A DNA stretch of 64,000 nucleotides from Populus alba (taxonomy: Eukaryota > Streptophyta > Magnoliopsida > Malpighiales > Salicaceae): positions 6,820,001 to 6,884,000 of the forward strand of contig NC_133302.1 of assembly GCF_005239225.2 (NCBI RefSeq), given 5' to 3'. Positions 23,839-36,300 of this stretch are shown here, in pieces. The position numbers and the translations under genes are program-made. Numbering within the stretch: position 1 is the first letter of the stretch; each line of letters begins with the position of its first letter. Below the pieces are notes generated by a model, which was not told where the DNA came from, did not search any database, and saw nothing but the letters and a program-made list of their open reading frames with translations.

Positions 23839-24709
23839 TGTTTGTAGGTAAGCGGCGGGTTCCTTCTTAGCAACTCCTTATGTGATTTCTTTGATATATT
23901 TTTTTTCTCTTATTTTTTAATATTAGATTGGTTTGGAAATAGACAACATGATTTATTTTTATTTGGTTTTTATAAAATTATCACAATCTTAAATAAATCT
24001 TTATTTTAGAAATGATACTCAATTTTATGAGCATTTATTTTTATCTTATAATTAAATAAAAAAAATTATAAAAAATTACTAAACCCAATAGAATTCATGA
24101 CCCAGGTCACGAGAGACCGGGATCGATCAAATCTATCATTGATTTAATATTTTTTTAAAAGTTATTGTTTAGAGTTTTTTTTTTAAAGCTAAGCCATACT
24201 TTACAGACTTTCAAATTATATTTAGATATTAATTGATTTAAATTAAATTAATTTCCATATAATTTAATTAATAACTTAAATTAAATAAAAAAAATTAGAA
24301 TTAAAAGATTTTAATATCAACTCCCCTAACCAGATTTAATAATATCGCCAAGAAACTTTCTTCGCTCTTAACATTTTATTTTTTATATTTTTTAAAAACT
24401 AGGATATATTATTGAGTGTAGGTCTTGTTTATTAAAAGTAAGGATGGAGTCTTTGACTGCATGTAATGGCATCGACTGAAAACCTTTAATCACATGCTAT
24501 TAATCACATATTTAATCTGTTATTGTTAGAGCACATGCTTTTCAAAAACTTTGATTTTTTTTTCTTTTTAAATTATTATTTTTTTATTAAAAATAAATTT
24601 TAAAAAATAAAAAAATTATTGTAAATAAAAAATATTTTAAAAAGCAAAGTATATTATTATTTCTCATATTCATGTGTTTACATTTTCTAGGCATCTTCTT
24701 CTAAGATGG
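23839..24709. other. Intergenic, partly duplicated from 17.4-18.24 kb; no gene seen
   Basis: Bases 23920-24700 match 17410-18240 (shared strings AGGATGGAGTCTTTGACTGCATG and ACCTTTAATCACATGC), another segmental duplication. It ends in promoter-like debris at 24663-24706. Confidence 0.6.
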
Positions 24710-25502
24710 TGTTTGGCTACGCGGCTGCGGCTACATTTTAATTAAAACTAAAACGCAGTTGGCAGTCATTTGGTAATGAAAAAAACTGAGTTACTGTTTA
24801 TGAGTCCCACATGTTTTTTACGTTCGGACCGCAGGTAATGAAAAGCAATAAATTCATGCTTTTTATGTACTGTGCATGCTAATTGCACTGTTCATCGAAC
24901 AGTGCAATCAGCAAGAACAGTGCACACTAATGCAGTGTTAACGTTTTTTTTTCTTTCTTTTTGTTTTTTTTAAGTGTATTAAATTTTTTAACATTTTTAT
25001 TTTTTTTAAAAAAAAAAAACACTAGTTAAACAGTGCACACTAATGCACGGTTCACGTTTTTTTTTTTGGTGTATTAAATTTTTTAACATTTTTATTTTTT
25101 TAAAAAAACACTAATTTAAAGTGAATTAAATTCACTCGCACTGTAATGTGAACAATTTTTTTTTCTTGAAAAACTAGTATAGAGTGAATTAAATTCACTC
25201 GCACTGTAATATCAATTTTATACCTGATAATATTTTATCTACGCTAAAAAAATTATGAAAACTGTAATTCTTATCAGATGAATTTTGTACGTAATGGAAT
25301 TATAAATAGTTTAATGGAATAATAAAAAATATTTTATATAAAGTATTTTTTTATTTCATGATGTAATATGAGGTAATTTTTATTTCATGATGTAATATGA
25401 GTAATTAATTCTACAATATTTAAATTTAAAACCATCAATATTAATATATATTTTTTAAAATTATTTTATAACCTCAATTTCAAAAGCATTCTTAACCAAA
25501 CA
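24710..25502. mobile_element. Candidate non-autonomous DNA transposon (793 bp)
   Basis: Ends are TGTTTGGCTA (24710-24719) and TAACCAAACA (25493-25502), inverted repeats with one mismatch. There is no coding capacity. Inside, AACAGTGCACACTAATGCA occurs twice (about 24918 and 25029) and GTGAATTAAATTCACTCGCA twice (about 25129 and 25183). No target duplication is visible, and the right end abuts an LRR fragment, so one flank may have been rearranged. Confidence 0.4.
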
Positions 25503-25505
25503 TAT

Positions 25506-26196
25506 TAATTTGAGTATCATCGGAGATAGAGATTTTCAGGTCAAGTTCTTAAATGGCATTCAAGGACTGATTTGTGAATGCATCGATGCAAGAAGTTTAT
25601 GTGATGTTTTGTCATTAGAGAATGCAAATGAACTGGAGCGCATCAGCATTCGGGAATGCGATAACATGGAGAGCTTGGTTTCATCTTCTTGGTTCTGCTC
25701 TGCTCCACCACGATTGCCATCATGTAACGGTACGTTTTCTGGTCTTAAAGTGTTCTTTTGTCATGGCTGTAAAAGTATGAAGAAGCTGTTCCCGCTTGTG
25801 TTGCTGCCAAACCTCGTAAACCTGGAAAGGATTGAAGTGAGTTTCTGTTACAAAATGGAGGAGATAATAGGAGCAACAGATGAAGAAAGCAGCACCTCCA
25901 ATTCCATCATGGAAGTCATTCTCCCAAAGTTAATAACTCTGGAATTGGTTTGCTTACCAGAACTGAAAAGCATTTACAGTGCAAAACTGATTTGTAATTC
26001 TCTTGAAAAAATTAATGTATACCGTTGTCAGAAGCTGAAGAGGATGCCAATTTGTCTTCCGTTGCTTGAAAATGGCCAGCCATCTCCTCCCCCATCTCTT
26101 AAAGAAATCTTAGCATGTCCAAGACAATGGTGGGAGACAGTAGTGGAGTGGGAGCATCCTAATGCAAAGGATGTCCTTCGTCCCTTTGTAAAGTAA
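25506..26196 (+). pseudogene. NLR LRR fragment, 5' truncated
   Basis: Begins mid-LRR (SIIGDRDFQVKFLNGIQGL) directly after the transposon-like segment and stays open for 229 codons to TAA at 26194. It includes the complete family C-terminus (LKRMPICLPLLENGQ, WEHPNAKDVLRPFV). There is no ATG at the 5' edge and no NB-ARC, so it is a fragment rather than a gene, although no lesion lies inside it. The LRR and the following kilobase match 49.78-50.82 plus 58.2-58.74 kb. Confidence 0.8.
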
Positions 26197-27230
26197 TATA
26201 ATATAGTGTGCTTACAATTACATAAATAACATTTTTCTTTTTTTATTATTTCATTAAAGACCACTGAATTGTCATTTTTTTTTTTAATTCGATAGATAAA
26301 CAATTATAATTCTAAGTTTGATTAATATTTTATTTTCATCCTATTGAGTTTCCCCAAGATGAAAATCCAAAAAATAAAAATTAAATACTATATTGATTTA
26401 TCATTAAAGTAACCTAATAAAATAATAAATCTGTTCACTATTGTAAATCATCACTGAAAGTATTCTTCTACACACATTTTTAAAATGTCTAAGAGAGCGT
26501 ATGAATATGGCAGTTTTGGTTTCTAAACCTGAAACTGCCATATTCATAAACACATTTTTTAAATACTAAATTTAATACTAAAACTAGAAAGTAGCATATG
26601 CGTGATTTTTAAAATTCTGATTCCTATAATTATTATCTTTTTTTATTTTTTAATTATAATCTAAAATTTTATTGTGTTTACCTTTGGGTCACGAATTTAA
26701 GATGAAAGCACACAAAAAAGGAACTGCTAAAGTAGACGATTTCAAAAAAGGAACTGCTAAAGCCTAAATTTTAGGCAATTTGTTTTTGACACAACGGGGA
26801 TCATGGAGACGTGACGAAATATAATTTTAAAATTTAAAATAATTTAAAATAATTAAGATTAAATAATTTTTTAACTTAAAACAATTCAATTTCAATAAAA
26901 ATATCAAAATATCATGAAATTAAAATGTTTTAACACTAATATTTTAAGTATAAAGATAGATCAATGTTATCAAGGCTAATAAGATCTAAAACTTCTATTT
27001 TTTTTGCTTAAATTCCTACAAAGTATAAACTTGAAAAAAAATAACATCAATATAAACCATATATATTAATAATAAATCTAATTTTAAAAAATTAATATCA
27101 TAGTTAATAAAAATAGTAATGAAAAAGAGTTTTTTATACTTTAATGGTTTAATTAATTAATTGAACTAGTTCAATTTGATTCAATGTCTTTGGTTATGAT
27201 ATTTTTTTTTAATAAAAAACTAAAGCATGA
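26197..27230 (+). repeat. 3' flank duplicated at 50.46-50.82 and 58.21-58.74 kb; holds the copia empty site
   Basis: The paralogous flank of the 47.2-50.5 kb gene is split by the copia element, and here the same sequence is continuous. Near 26565-26585 it reads TTTAATACTAAAACTAG with a single AATAC, the pre-insertion state. Bases 26740-27186 match 58300-58738. Confidence 0.8.
26500..26548. repeat. Hairpin, 17-bp arms, 3' flank of NLR (copy 2)
   Basis: A perfect 17-bp inverted repeat: TATGAATATGGCAGTTT at 26500-26516 and its complement at 26532-26548, with a further GGTTT/AAACC pairing in the loop. It lies 304 bases past the LRR stop. Confidence 0.85.
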
Positions 27231-29839
27231 ACATTTCCTGCTACGCTGTCAAAATCACTCTAAAAGTAGTAATGTTTTCTAATCACAACTTTTCACTCAC
27301 ATGTCATATTGCTGCGATTCTTGACGCGTTACCCTTGTTTGGGAATACTTGTGTTTTTAAAAATTTTGATTTTTTTTAAATAAATTATTTATATTTTTAA
27401 ATTATTTTAATGTAGTGATTGTAAAAAAAAAATTTAAGAGATAAAAATATTATTTTTATATATTTTTAAATGGCTGCCAAAGAAGTCCTAAAATTTAGGT
27501 TATTAATGAAAACGTGTGGGACACGGGGACCATGGGACGTGATGAAAAAGCAGGTTTAAAAGTTGGGCTGCCCATAAAGAAGACGGGAATTCCACCAGAG
27601 AAAAAAAAAACAAGAAAAACTAAGAACGAATAAGAAGCTCATGAATAGTTAAGAGACGTATTCACACCCATTTCATTGTAAATTATAATAAGTAATCCAA
27701 TGTGTTTTGTTTTTTTTTTTTTAAATTATTTTTGTTTATTTAACATTGGGTGATTTAAAATTTAACTTTATAATTTATTTATTTTTATTTTATATTTTTA
27801 TAAAGTTAACATGTTTTTATATTAGTTTACTAGTTTAATGAAGTATTTTTTTGCTTATTAATTTTTTTAAAAAAAGCTAAACGGTGTGGGAGAACAACTA
27901 TTCACCCACACCCATTGTATTATAGATTATAATAATAATTTATAGTGTTTTGCTTCTTCTTCTCTCTTTTTTTCTTTTCCTTTCCTTTTTTTGGTTATTA
28001 ATTTTTTTTCTATTTCATATTTGAGTTGGTTTAGAATTTAGTTTTATAATTGATTTTATTTTTCTTTGTATGATGTTATCGCGGTCTAAAAATATATATA
28101 TTATTATTGGGCTGATGTTTAATTTTATAATTATCTATTTGTATTATCATATTGTTAAATAAGAATTTTTTAAAAAAAAAATATAATCCTACTGGAGTCC
28201 ATAACCTTGTTTATGAGTTTGATTTATTAGCCCAAGTTACCTGATTTACAGGTTTACTCACTGATCGAATATGTTTTTTTATTTTTTTAATTGATTTTTT
28301 TTTTTTATTTTGACCTTCAATATCAGATTGATTTAGAAATAGACTACATGATTTATTTATTTATTTTATTTTTAATGCTAATACATTAAAATTAAAAAAA
28401 CATTAAAAAAATCTATTTATCTTTTTTGAAAAAACAACTAAAAACAAAAGCAATCACCTGCTCTTAATTAATCACATATTTATTATTATTTTTTTATTAA
28501 TTTTTTTTTAAAAAATAAAAAACATTTTAAAAAGGAAAGGATGTAATTGTTTCCAATATTCACGTGTTTACATTTTCTAGGCATCTTCTTCCAAGCTTCA
28601 TAATTGGGGTGGTCCACACGTTTAACTTCCTAGCAATATTTATACCTTTTTGATAATTAGACACACCATTGAATTTTGGTTTTATAATATGATGACGTCA
28701 TGTTTATCATGATAAGTCAAAACAATTATATTGATTTAATACATATAAAAGTCATAAATATTTCATTTTAAATTAAGCTAGATATAACTTAAGATATGAG
28801 AAAAAGAGTTAGCAGGGAGTGGTGAAGATAGAAGACCTGATATTTGACTCATCAACTAGGCAGAGAGTAACGACATACGCCCTTTTAATATCAAAAGCTA
28901 AATTAGTATTCTTTGAGGTTACTTAAATTAAATATTGGTACATAGCTTTTATTCATTTATTCCTAAATATTGACCTTAAGAATGATAAATGGGGTGTTAT
29001 AGTTAATTTTTAATATAAAAGATTTATAGGTATTGTTTGATATGTCATTTTGATTTTCTTTCTAAAACCAAATTTTAAAATAGACACATAAAATTTATTG
29101 GTTTGGATTAAAAGTTTAACTATTTGATAATCTTAAATTTTTAATACTAGGAAGCTCGCCACATATATGTCACAAGCAATTATTTGGTTGAATAATATAT
29201 ATATATATAAATCAAGAAGTTTACTAAACTTATTATTCTGTAAATTTGGTTTCTGAGTGTTGAGTATTTTAAACGATCATGTGATTGGAGAGATTTGATT
29301 CTTGTATAATTATTGGTAGCTTATTATTTAATAAAAATACTTTCATTCTTTATTATCGGCTGGAAAGTGAATTGAACATTTATTAACTGAGTTTTTTTCT
29401 CCATTTTGTTGAATAAAAATGATTTTTTATTTTATTTTATTAAGCCTTTTTATAAGCCAGATAATTTGTCAGATAATTTTAGCAGAGTCGTATGTTTGCT
29501 GGTCAAAAGCCATTCCCATCAATAAGATGGAGTAGCATGAACAATTTATTTATTTATTTTTGGTTTATGCTAACGATTTATTTGATGATTAATATCGATT
29601 TATTTCCACTTTCTAGTATACCATAGTAGCCTAGGTGTGTTTTTCCGGAATGGTTATGAGCATTTTTCCAATCTGCTGGGGGTGATGTTGGTGGGCTTGG
29701 GCTAGGAGCATGGTTATTTTTAATCTTGGGCTTTTTGCGAGGCTTCACGCTGCTACCTTTTTAGTTCATGAATTTGAGATTAAAAAAATCATGAAAAACT
29801 TGGAAAAAGATAAAAAGTTATTGGTTGATAATTTTTCAA
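27231..29839. other. Intergenic, dispersed repeats; no gene seen
   Basis: It contains the dispersed same-strand repeat (core near 27528) and promoter-like debris at 28553-28625. From about 29150 it holds the start of a block that recurs at 61.69-62.34 kb. Long T and A tracts and low-complexity AT sequence fill the rest. Confidence 0.55.
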
Positions 29840-31274
29840 TGGGGCTAGGCTGGACCCAGCAGGCCTAGCCGGGTCACAGGCTTGACCCAGCTAGCCATTT
29901 ACTTTACCAGCAGGCGTGCGTGAGCAGTTCACGCACGCCAGCTATAGGAACATATAATTAAAATGCAAAAAGGGAAAGCGCAACTAACCTGGTGCTGGAA
30001 ATGGCGATCCGGATTTTGCAGTCTTTCTTGATCGTCTATCCTTGCCTCAAGATCCCTGTGTTCGTTCGTTTCCCTTCTGTATATGTATTCCTTCTATCAG
30101 CTGCTCGTTCCTCTCTCCTTTTTAATTTCTTCCTCTGGCTGTGGAAGCTGACGCTGGAGAAGAGGAAGTCGATGATGATGCTGGTACTCTCTGCTGGTTC
30201 TTCCTTTCCTGCTTTTTTTTTTCTTTGTCTTCTTTTGTTCACTTTGTTTGCGTTCTGGGGACCAAAGCAAAGCCGGGAACGCTGGCTTTTTGCTCCTTTC
30301 GTTTCTTAGCTTGTGCTTTCGATCCTCCCTCTCTCGGTACCCTCTGTTTTGTTCTCTGCTCTCTCTCTATCTACTCCCTGTCTATCCTCCTGTTTATTTC
30401 TCTTCGTCTCTGTTCCCTGAGAGGAAACAAAAATTTGCTATTCTGGTTCGTTCTTTTGTCTTAGTTTTCTGCCGTTCGTGGCTTTTTCTTTTTTCTTTTT
30501 CTGGTCCCCTCGCGAGGTTGCCTTTGCCCAGCTTTTATAAGGCCAAAGATCGATCAGCGCTGTAACGATCGCCACTTAAATGCCCTGTAACTGGTTGCCT
30601 TCAATGATGAAACTCAAGTGTTGGCTGGAAACTGATGAAACAGAGGAAGAAGACAGTGAACAGTCGTTGCAAAACGACTCCGTTTTCCAGTTCTAAAGGC
30701 TGTCTTTAATTTGGTCCCTGTAATTCTTGTAATTTTGCAATCAAGTCCCTGGTTAAAATGTAATTAGATCCTTGCATTTTCGTGTCATTTTCAATCTAGT
30801 CCTTGGATTATAATGTTTGCAATTTGGACCCCAATTAAACCCCAAACTTTGATATTTCTTTGATTAAGTCCCTGATTGGATTAATTAAATTAATCTCAAG
30901 CTTAATTAAGTCCAAAAACTTATCAATTCTCCAATTAAACCCTTAATTGGATTAATTAAATTAATTTCAAGCTCAATTAAGTCTCAAAACTTATCAATTC
31001 TCCAATTAAACCCTTAATTGGATTAATTAAATTAATTCCAAGCTCAATTAAGTCTCAAAACTTATCAATTTTTCAATTAAACCCTTGATTGGATTAATTA
31101 AATCAATTTTCAAACTTAATTAAGTCTCACAACTTATCAATCATGTTGCCCTTAACCCAAATTTTAATTAATTCTTCATTTATTTTATTTTTACGTGTTT
31201 TTTCATTATTTTTTCAGCATTTTTTCAGTAAATAAAATAATTAAAATAAAAGGGTCAAAAATTTGGTTATGACA
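29840..31274 (-). mobile_element. Candidate solo LTR, ~1.4 kb
   Basis: On the minus strand it reads TGTCATAACC...CTAGCCCCA, with TG...CA ends and a gypsy-like start. It interrupts a block that is otherwise collinear with 61.69-63.19 kb. The sequence following it (ATAGTAATAGAACAAATTTATT) also occurs without the element at 44355. A purine/pyrimidine-skewed part at 30000-30560 gives spurious long ORFs. TTTGGTCCCTG-like repeats lie near 30710-30860. No matching 5-bp target duplication was found. Confidence 0.5.
30862..31142. repeat. ~71-bp tandem repeat, 4 imperfect copies
   Basis: Units start near 30862, 30931, 31002 and 31073. Each contains TTGGATTAATTAAATTAAT and ends ACTTATCAATT. They lie within the LTR-like segment. 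Confidence 0.85.
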
Positions 31275-31523
31275 ATAGTAATAGAACAAATTTATTATTT
31301 TCTTTTTGTTAAAACCATATTAAGATAATTTGCTAAAGATTAGTTAAGAGGAAGACAATTCTAGCCATTCCGTCGATAAATTAGTGAGATTGCTCCAATC
31401 ACGGGGAAGGCTTTGCCAAATACTTCATCTCATGGATTCTGAGTTCTTAGCTATCAAATGGCTTTCAAAACAGTTGATTCTAAGTTTCATTTCAATAAAT
31501 GCCAGTACCAACATTAATTTGGA

Positions 31524-31835
31524 AGTGCTATAACATGGAGAGCTTGGTTTCGTCTTCTTGGCTCTGCTCTGCTCCGCTCCACCATCATCTCCATCTTATC
31601 ATGGTATATTTCTATTTTTAAAGAGTTTGATCTGCGATTCTCTCCAACAAATTGGGATAACAAATTGTCAGATGCTGAAAAGGCTGGCAATTCATCTTCC
31701 GTTGCTTGAAAATGGCCAGCTATCTCATCCCCCTTCTCTTAGAGTGATGGAGTACATCCAAAAGAATGGTGAGAGTCAGTGATGGAATGGGAGCATCCTA
31801 ATGCTAAGGATGTCCTTCGTCCCTTTATTATTTAA
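31524..31835 (+). pseudogene. NLR LRR remnant with internal deletion
   Basis: Reads CYNMESLVSSSWLCSAP, then frameshifts, then a deletion of several LRRs joins the FSGLKEF-like segment to the part reading ICDSLQQIGITNCQ, followed by MLKRLAIHLPLLENGQ and the decayed C-terminal block with DVLRPF before a TAA. A near-identical copy with the same deletion is at 62519-62805. Confidence 0.8.
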
Positions 31836-31869
31836 ATGATGACTCTGCCCTTTATCATTCATGTGCTAG

Positions 31870-32146
31870 GTTGGAATCCTTAAACTGGAGAAGAGTCCAC
31901 TTATATTTCCTCGCCAACCAAGAAGATGAAGAAGACGAACTTTTCTATGACGAAGCTGCAATCAACTCTGTCCTTGATGAATCAGAGAGCAGATCCAGAA
32001 ATATTACAAAATGTAGGTAACAGGTTTACGTACATGATTTAATTTGTAGAGGAAAAAAGATTGAACTTCGCATAATTAAATTGATGTCGTTCTCTGAAAC
32101 TTACAGATCCTCTGTTTGTTATATTACGGTTTCTTATGAAGTGTAA
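31870..32146 (+). other. Two exon-like segments of unknown origin (31870-32016, 32107-32146)
   Basis: The first segment of 147 nt lies between GCTAG and GTAAC and is open, reading RLESLNWRRVHLYFLANQ, an acidic stretch (EDEEDELFYDEAA), then INSVLDESESRSRNITKC. The second follows TTACAG and, when joined, stays in frame for 13 codons to TAA. I do not recognise the protein. The pair is repeated at 62838-63114 with the same lengths and boundaries. It may be a captured piece of another gene. There is no ATG, and expression is unknown. Confidence 0.4.
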
Positions 32147-32213
32147 ATGGCTTCCTTACTTTATCCGTAAGAGAGGTGGAGGGAGTTAACCTCCATGAGA
32201 TAGTTATCTTAGA

Positions 32214-33338
32214 ATGGATCTCGCTCGTACTGCGCTTGAAAAGATGCCGCAAGGAATGGAATGCCTAACGAACCTGAGGTATCTTAGAATGAATGGATGT
32301 GGTGAAAAGGAGTTTCCTAGTGGGATATTACCAAAACTCTCTCACCTGCAAGTCTTAGTACTAGAAAAGTTTACGGCGCGAGGTGATGGTCCAATAACAA
32401 TTAAAGGAAAGGAAGTAGGATCCTTGAGAAATTTGGAAAGTTTGGAGTGCCATTTCGAAGGTTTCTCTGACTTCGTGGAGTATCTCAGATCTTGGGATGG
32501 GATCCTATCATTAAGCACATACAGAATTTTTGTAGGAATGGTGGATGAAGATTATTGGGCATACATTAATGATTATTCGACAAACATTGGTGATTATCTG
32601 ACATACTTTGATGATTATCCAAGTAAAACAGTTTTGTTGGGTAATTTGAGTTTCAACGGAGATAGAGATTTTCAGGTCAAGTTCTTAAATGGCATTCAAG
32701 GACTGATTTGTCAATGCTTCGATGCAAGAAGTTTATGTGATGTTTTGTCATTAGAGAATGCAACTGAACTGGAGCATATCAGAATTGAGGATTGCAATAA
32801 CATGGAGAGCTTGGTTTCATCTTCTTGGTTCTGCTATGCTCCACCACCATTGCCATCATATAATGGTACGTTTTCTGGTCTTAAAGAGCTTAATTGTTGT
32901 GGATGTAACCATATGAAGAAGTTGTTTCCACTTGTGTTGCTGCCAAACCTCGTAAACCTGGCAAGGATTGATGTTAGTTATTGTGAGAAAATGGAGGAGA
33001 TAATAGGAACAACAGATGAAGAAAGCAGCACCTCCAATTCCATCACGGAATTCATTCTCCCAAAGTTAAGAACTCTGTATTTGTATCGTTTACCAGAACT
33101 GAAAAGTATTTGCAGTGTAAGACTGATTTGCAATTCTCTTACTGTAATCCGTTGTCAGAAGCTGAAGAGGATGGCAATTTGTCTTCCGTTGCTTGAAAAT
33201 GGCCAGCCATCTCCTCCCCCTTCTCTTGAAATAATCAAGGCATATCCAGAAGAATGGTGGGAGCATCCTAATGCTAAGGATGTTCTTCGTCCCTTTGTAA
33301 CGTTTCCGCAGGAGGAGACTAGTTGGCGCCTAAGATAA
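32214..33338 (+). CDS. LRR-only NLR fragment, 374 aa
   Basis: The ORF opens at ATG 32214 and starts inside the LRR domain (MDLARTALEKMPQGMECL), then runs without lesion to the family C-terminus (WEHPNAKDVLRPFV and a divergent tail FPQEETSWRLR) and a TAA. BED, NB-ARC and the first LRRs are absent. The sequence just upstream belongs to the exon-like block above, so the 5' end was lost by rearrangement at about 32195-32205. An insertion at 32560-32625 (INDYSTNIGDYLTYFDDYPS) is a tandem microduplication not seen in paralogues. It could yield an LRR-only protein if transcribed, but no promoter of the NLR type is attached. Confidence 0.7.
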   Translation: MDLARTALEKMPQGMECLTNLRYLRMNGCGEKEFPSGILPKLSHLQVLVLEKFTARGDGPITIKGKEVGSLRNLESLECHFEGFSDFVEYLRSWDGILSLSTYRIFVGMVDEDYWAYINDYSTNIGDYLTYFDDYPSKTVLLGNLSFNGDRDFQVKFLNGIQGLICQCFDARSLCDVLSLENATELEHIRIEDCNNMESLVSSSWFCYAPPPLPSYNGTFSGLKELNCCGCNHMKKLFPLVLLPNLVNLARIDVSYCEKMEEIIGTTDEESSTSNSITEFILPKLRTLYLYRLPELKSICSVRLICNSLTVIRCQKLKRMAICLPLLENGQPSPPPSLEIIKAYPEEWWEHPNAKDVLRPFVTFPQEETSWRLR

Positions 33339-36300
33339 TATAATATAGAATAGAGGGTAAGCATCATCTCTCTCAATCGAATTGTACCTTTCGTATTGTT
33401 AATCCTTTCGTTGTTAGAATACTTCTTTGTTGCATCATTTATCAATTCTATCCTTCTGCAAGAATACTAATCGATTGTAACCTTAAATTTGCTCATATTC
33501 AATAATATATCATTCTTTCAATCATTTTTGTTAAAAATCATGTGCAAAACATAATTATTTTTGACATGAATGATGAAAATAGTCCTTTAAATAAACAAGG
33601 ATATTCTTATTAATTAATATTGAAATAATCCTTTATCCCTGTGTACCTTTTTTAAAAAAAACCCGATAGATAAATAATTATAATTTGAAGTTTGATTAAT
33701 ATTATATTTTCATCCTATTGAGTTTCTCCAAGATGAAAATCCTATATTGATTTATCATTAAAGTAACCTAATAAATGTACTTTTTAAAAAAAAAAATTCA
33801 TGCATTTACATTTTCTTAGCAGCTTTTTCGAAGTTTCAACATTCACCTCCGCACTGTTAAAATCATTCTAAAAGCAATAATTTTTTTTTTCCTTGGAAAC
33901 AGCTTAGATGCACTCAATTATTTTAATCACAACTTTCCACTCTCATGTTGGATTGTTGTGATTCTTATGCGTTATCTTGTTTGGAAACACTCGTGCTACA
34001 AAATAGTCTCTGATGAGGATTTCAAAAAAAAGAAGAACTAAAGCATGTACGTGGCTGCCAAAGAAGTCCTAAAATTTAGGTTTTTGATAAAAACGTGCGG
34101 GACACGTGATGAAAAAGGAGGTTTAAAATTAAGAAGAAAAGGGATTAATGTAGTTTATGGATTCAGTAATGTTTCTTCTATTAAATGGATTAATTGTTTG
34201 ATTATATTTATTTATCTGTATTGATTTAATTGTTTTACTATAATATTGATTTAATAAAAAGAACTCCTAAAGCATGTACGTGGCTGCCAAAAAAGTCCTA
34301 AAATTTACTCAATTGGAAAGGATCATGGTACTTACTGCCATGATTGTTATGCCCGCAATCAAAACATAATTTGTTTTTGTACTTAGAATTATGTTTGAGT
34401 GCATTTAAAAATCTGTTTATTTTTTTAAAAAAATTAAATTAATATTTTTAATATTTTTTAATATATTAATATTAAAATAAAAAAAATATTTTAAAGAGGA
34501 AAAAAAAAATATTTGACAAAGAATGAATAGGAAGCTTACGAATAGTTAAGAGTCGAATTGCAAAGTATAGTTTACCCGTTGACTCATAGATTAACTGATT
34601 AACCCCATCATATTATTTATTTATAAAAACTAAAATAATAATGTTTTTTCTAATATTATCTTTTTTAATATTTTTATTTTAAAAAAGTTTCACGTTGTAT
34701 AAAAAAAAGATGTTTTAATTTAGCAACGATAGAGCATCCACAAGGAAGATGTTTTTGCCTTTTTCTTTTTCTTTTTTTTAATTTGTTTTTGTTTATTTGA
34801 TTATAGGCTGGTTTAGAATTCAGCTAAGACATCTAATAAAATATTTTTATTCTTAGAAATTTTGTGAAAACAATCAGAAAACTAATTTAGGGATTAATTG
34901 AGTAATTAATTATCTTACAGAGGATTTTCTATTCTTTTATTTTATTTTTAGAAACAACTAATTTAATCAAACCCCAATAGCCTGATTCTTGGATCACAGA
35001 AGCTTGAGACATGGCACATGCTACAAGGAAAAAAGCATGATTTTGTTGAAAACCTTTAAGATTGGACTGTCGCATTCTAACAATAATGTTTGGACCATTT
35101 AAAGATTGGACCCAACTTCACTTCAACTTTATTTTATATTTATAATAAATAAAAAGCATGCTGCCAAAGAAGTCCTATAATTTAGGTTTTTGACACACGG
35201 GGATCATGGAGACGTGATGAAAAAAGGAGGGCTGCCTCTTCTAGAAAAAGGGGTATTTGTTGGCAATTGCGCCAGAGAAAAAAAAGAAGAAGGAGAACAG
35301 GCAAGGAAAGGAATGGCTAATACAGTGAAGGGTAGCCAAATTGTTCAGATTTCCAATTATTCCAACGGTATTTGTTTAATATTAAAAATAAAAAATTATT
35401 TTGATTACTAAAAACGAATAGAAAGCTTAAAAATAGTTTAAGAGACGTATTCCAAAGTAAAAAACAAAACCACATCATATTATTTATTTATAAAAACTAA
35501 AATGATGGTATTTATTTAAAAAAACTAAAATAAATATTTATTTTTAAACATTATCTTTTTAAAAATTTTTATTTTAAAAAAGTCTTACATAGTTATAGAT
35601 AAAAAAAGATGTTTTAATTTAGCAACGATAGAGCATCCACAAGGAAGATATTATACGGTTATTAATTTTCATTACAAGAAAAGCTTAGAGACTTGGAGAA
35701 TCACTATAAAAAAATAGTACGTAATTCAAGGTGTTTTGCCTTTTTAAAAAAAAAAAAATTGCCTCTTTCCCTTTCCACATCTAACCATTGTGCAGATAGA
35801 AGACCTGATATTTGCCTCATAAAATTTATTTTAAAATAAATTTATTGGTTTGGATAAAAAGTTTAATTATTTGATAATCTAAGATTTTAAATACTATGAA
35901 GCTCGCCACATATATGGCACAAGCAATTATTTAGTTGAATAATACACACATACACTGAGTGTGAAAGTTTACACACTTCAAAGTTTAGTTAAAGATAAGA
36001 AAATAATTGTTAAACCGTGTTTATTTTAAAAAACTTAAAATTTAAAATTTAACTAAATAAGATATTGATTGGGTGGAATTTAATCGATCAATCAAACCAA
36101 TCTGATTCATATCTAATTGGATTACTAAAAAAAAAATGAAATGATATTATTTTAATAAAATAATTAATCTGAATTAACTTAATAAATAATTCATAAGTTA
36201 TGATATTATATTAAAAAAATTATCTTAAACCAAATAAATCAAGTAACTTAAAAATATTGTAATGTTATTTTTGATAATTTAGTAAGGATTTGGAGAATAT

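Noticed and set aside
25510..25512. TTG as start codon of the 25.5-kb LRR frame (also 7742 and 14644)
   Set aside because: Nuclear plant genes rarely start at TTG, and homology extends upstream or is cut there by rearrangement. These are fragments.
29992..30565. Overlapping ~105-codon ORFs in three frames
   Set aside because: They lie in a pyrimidine-rich LTR-like insertion, are low-complexity (Leu/Phe/Ser) and show no domain.
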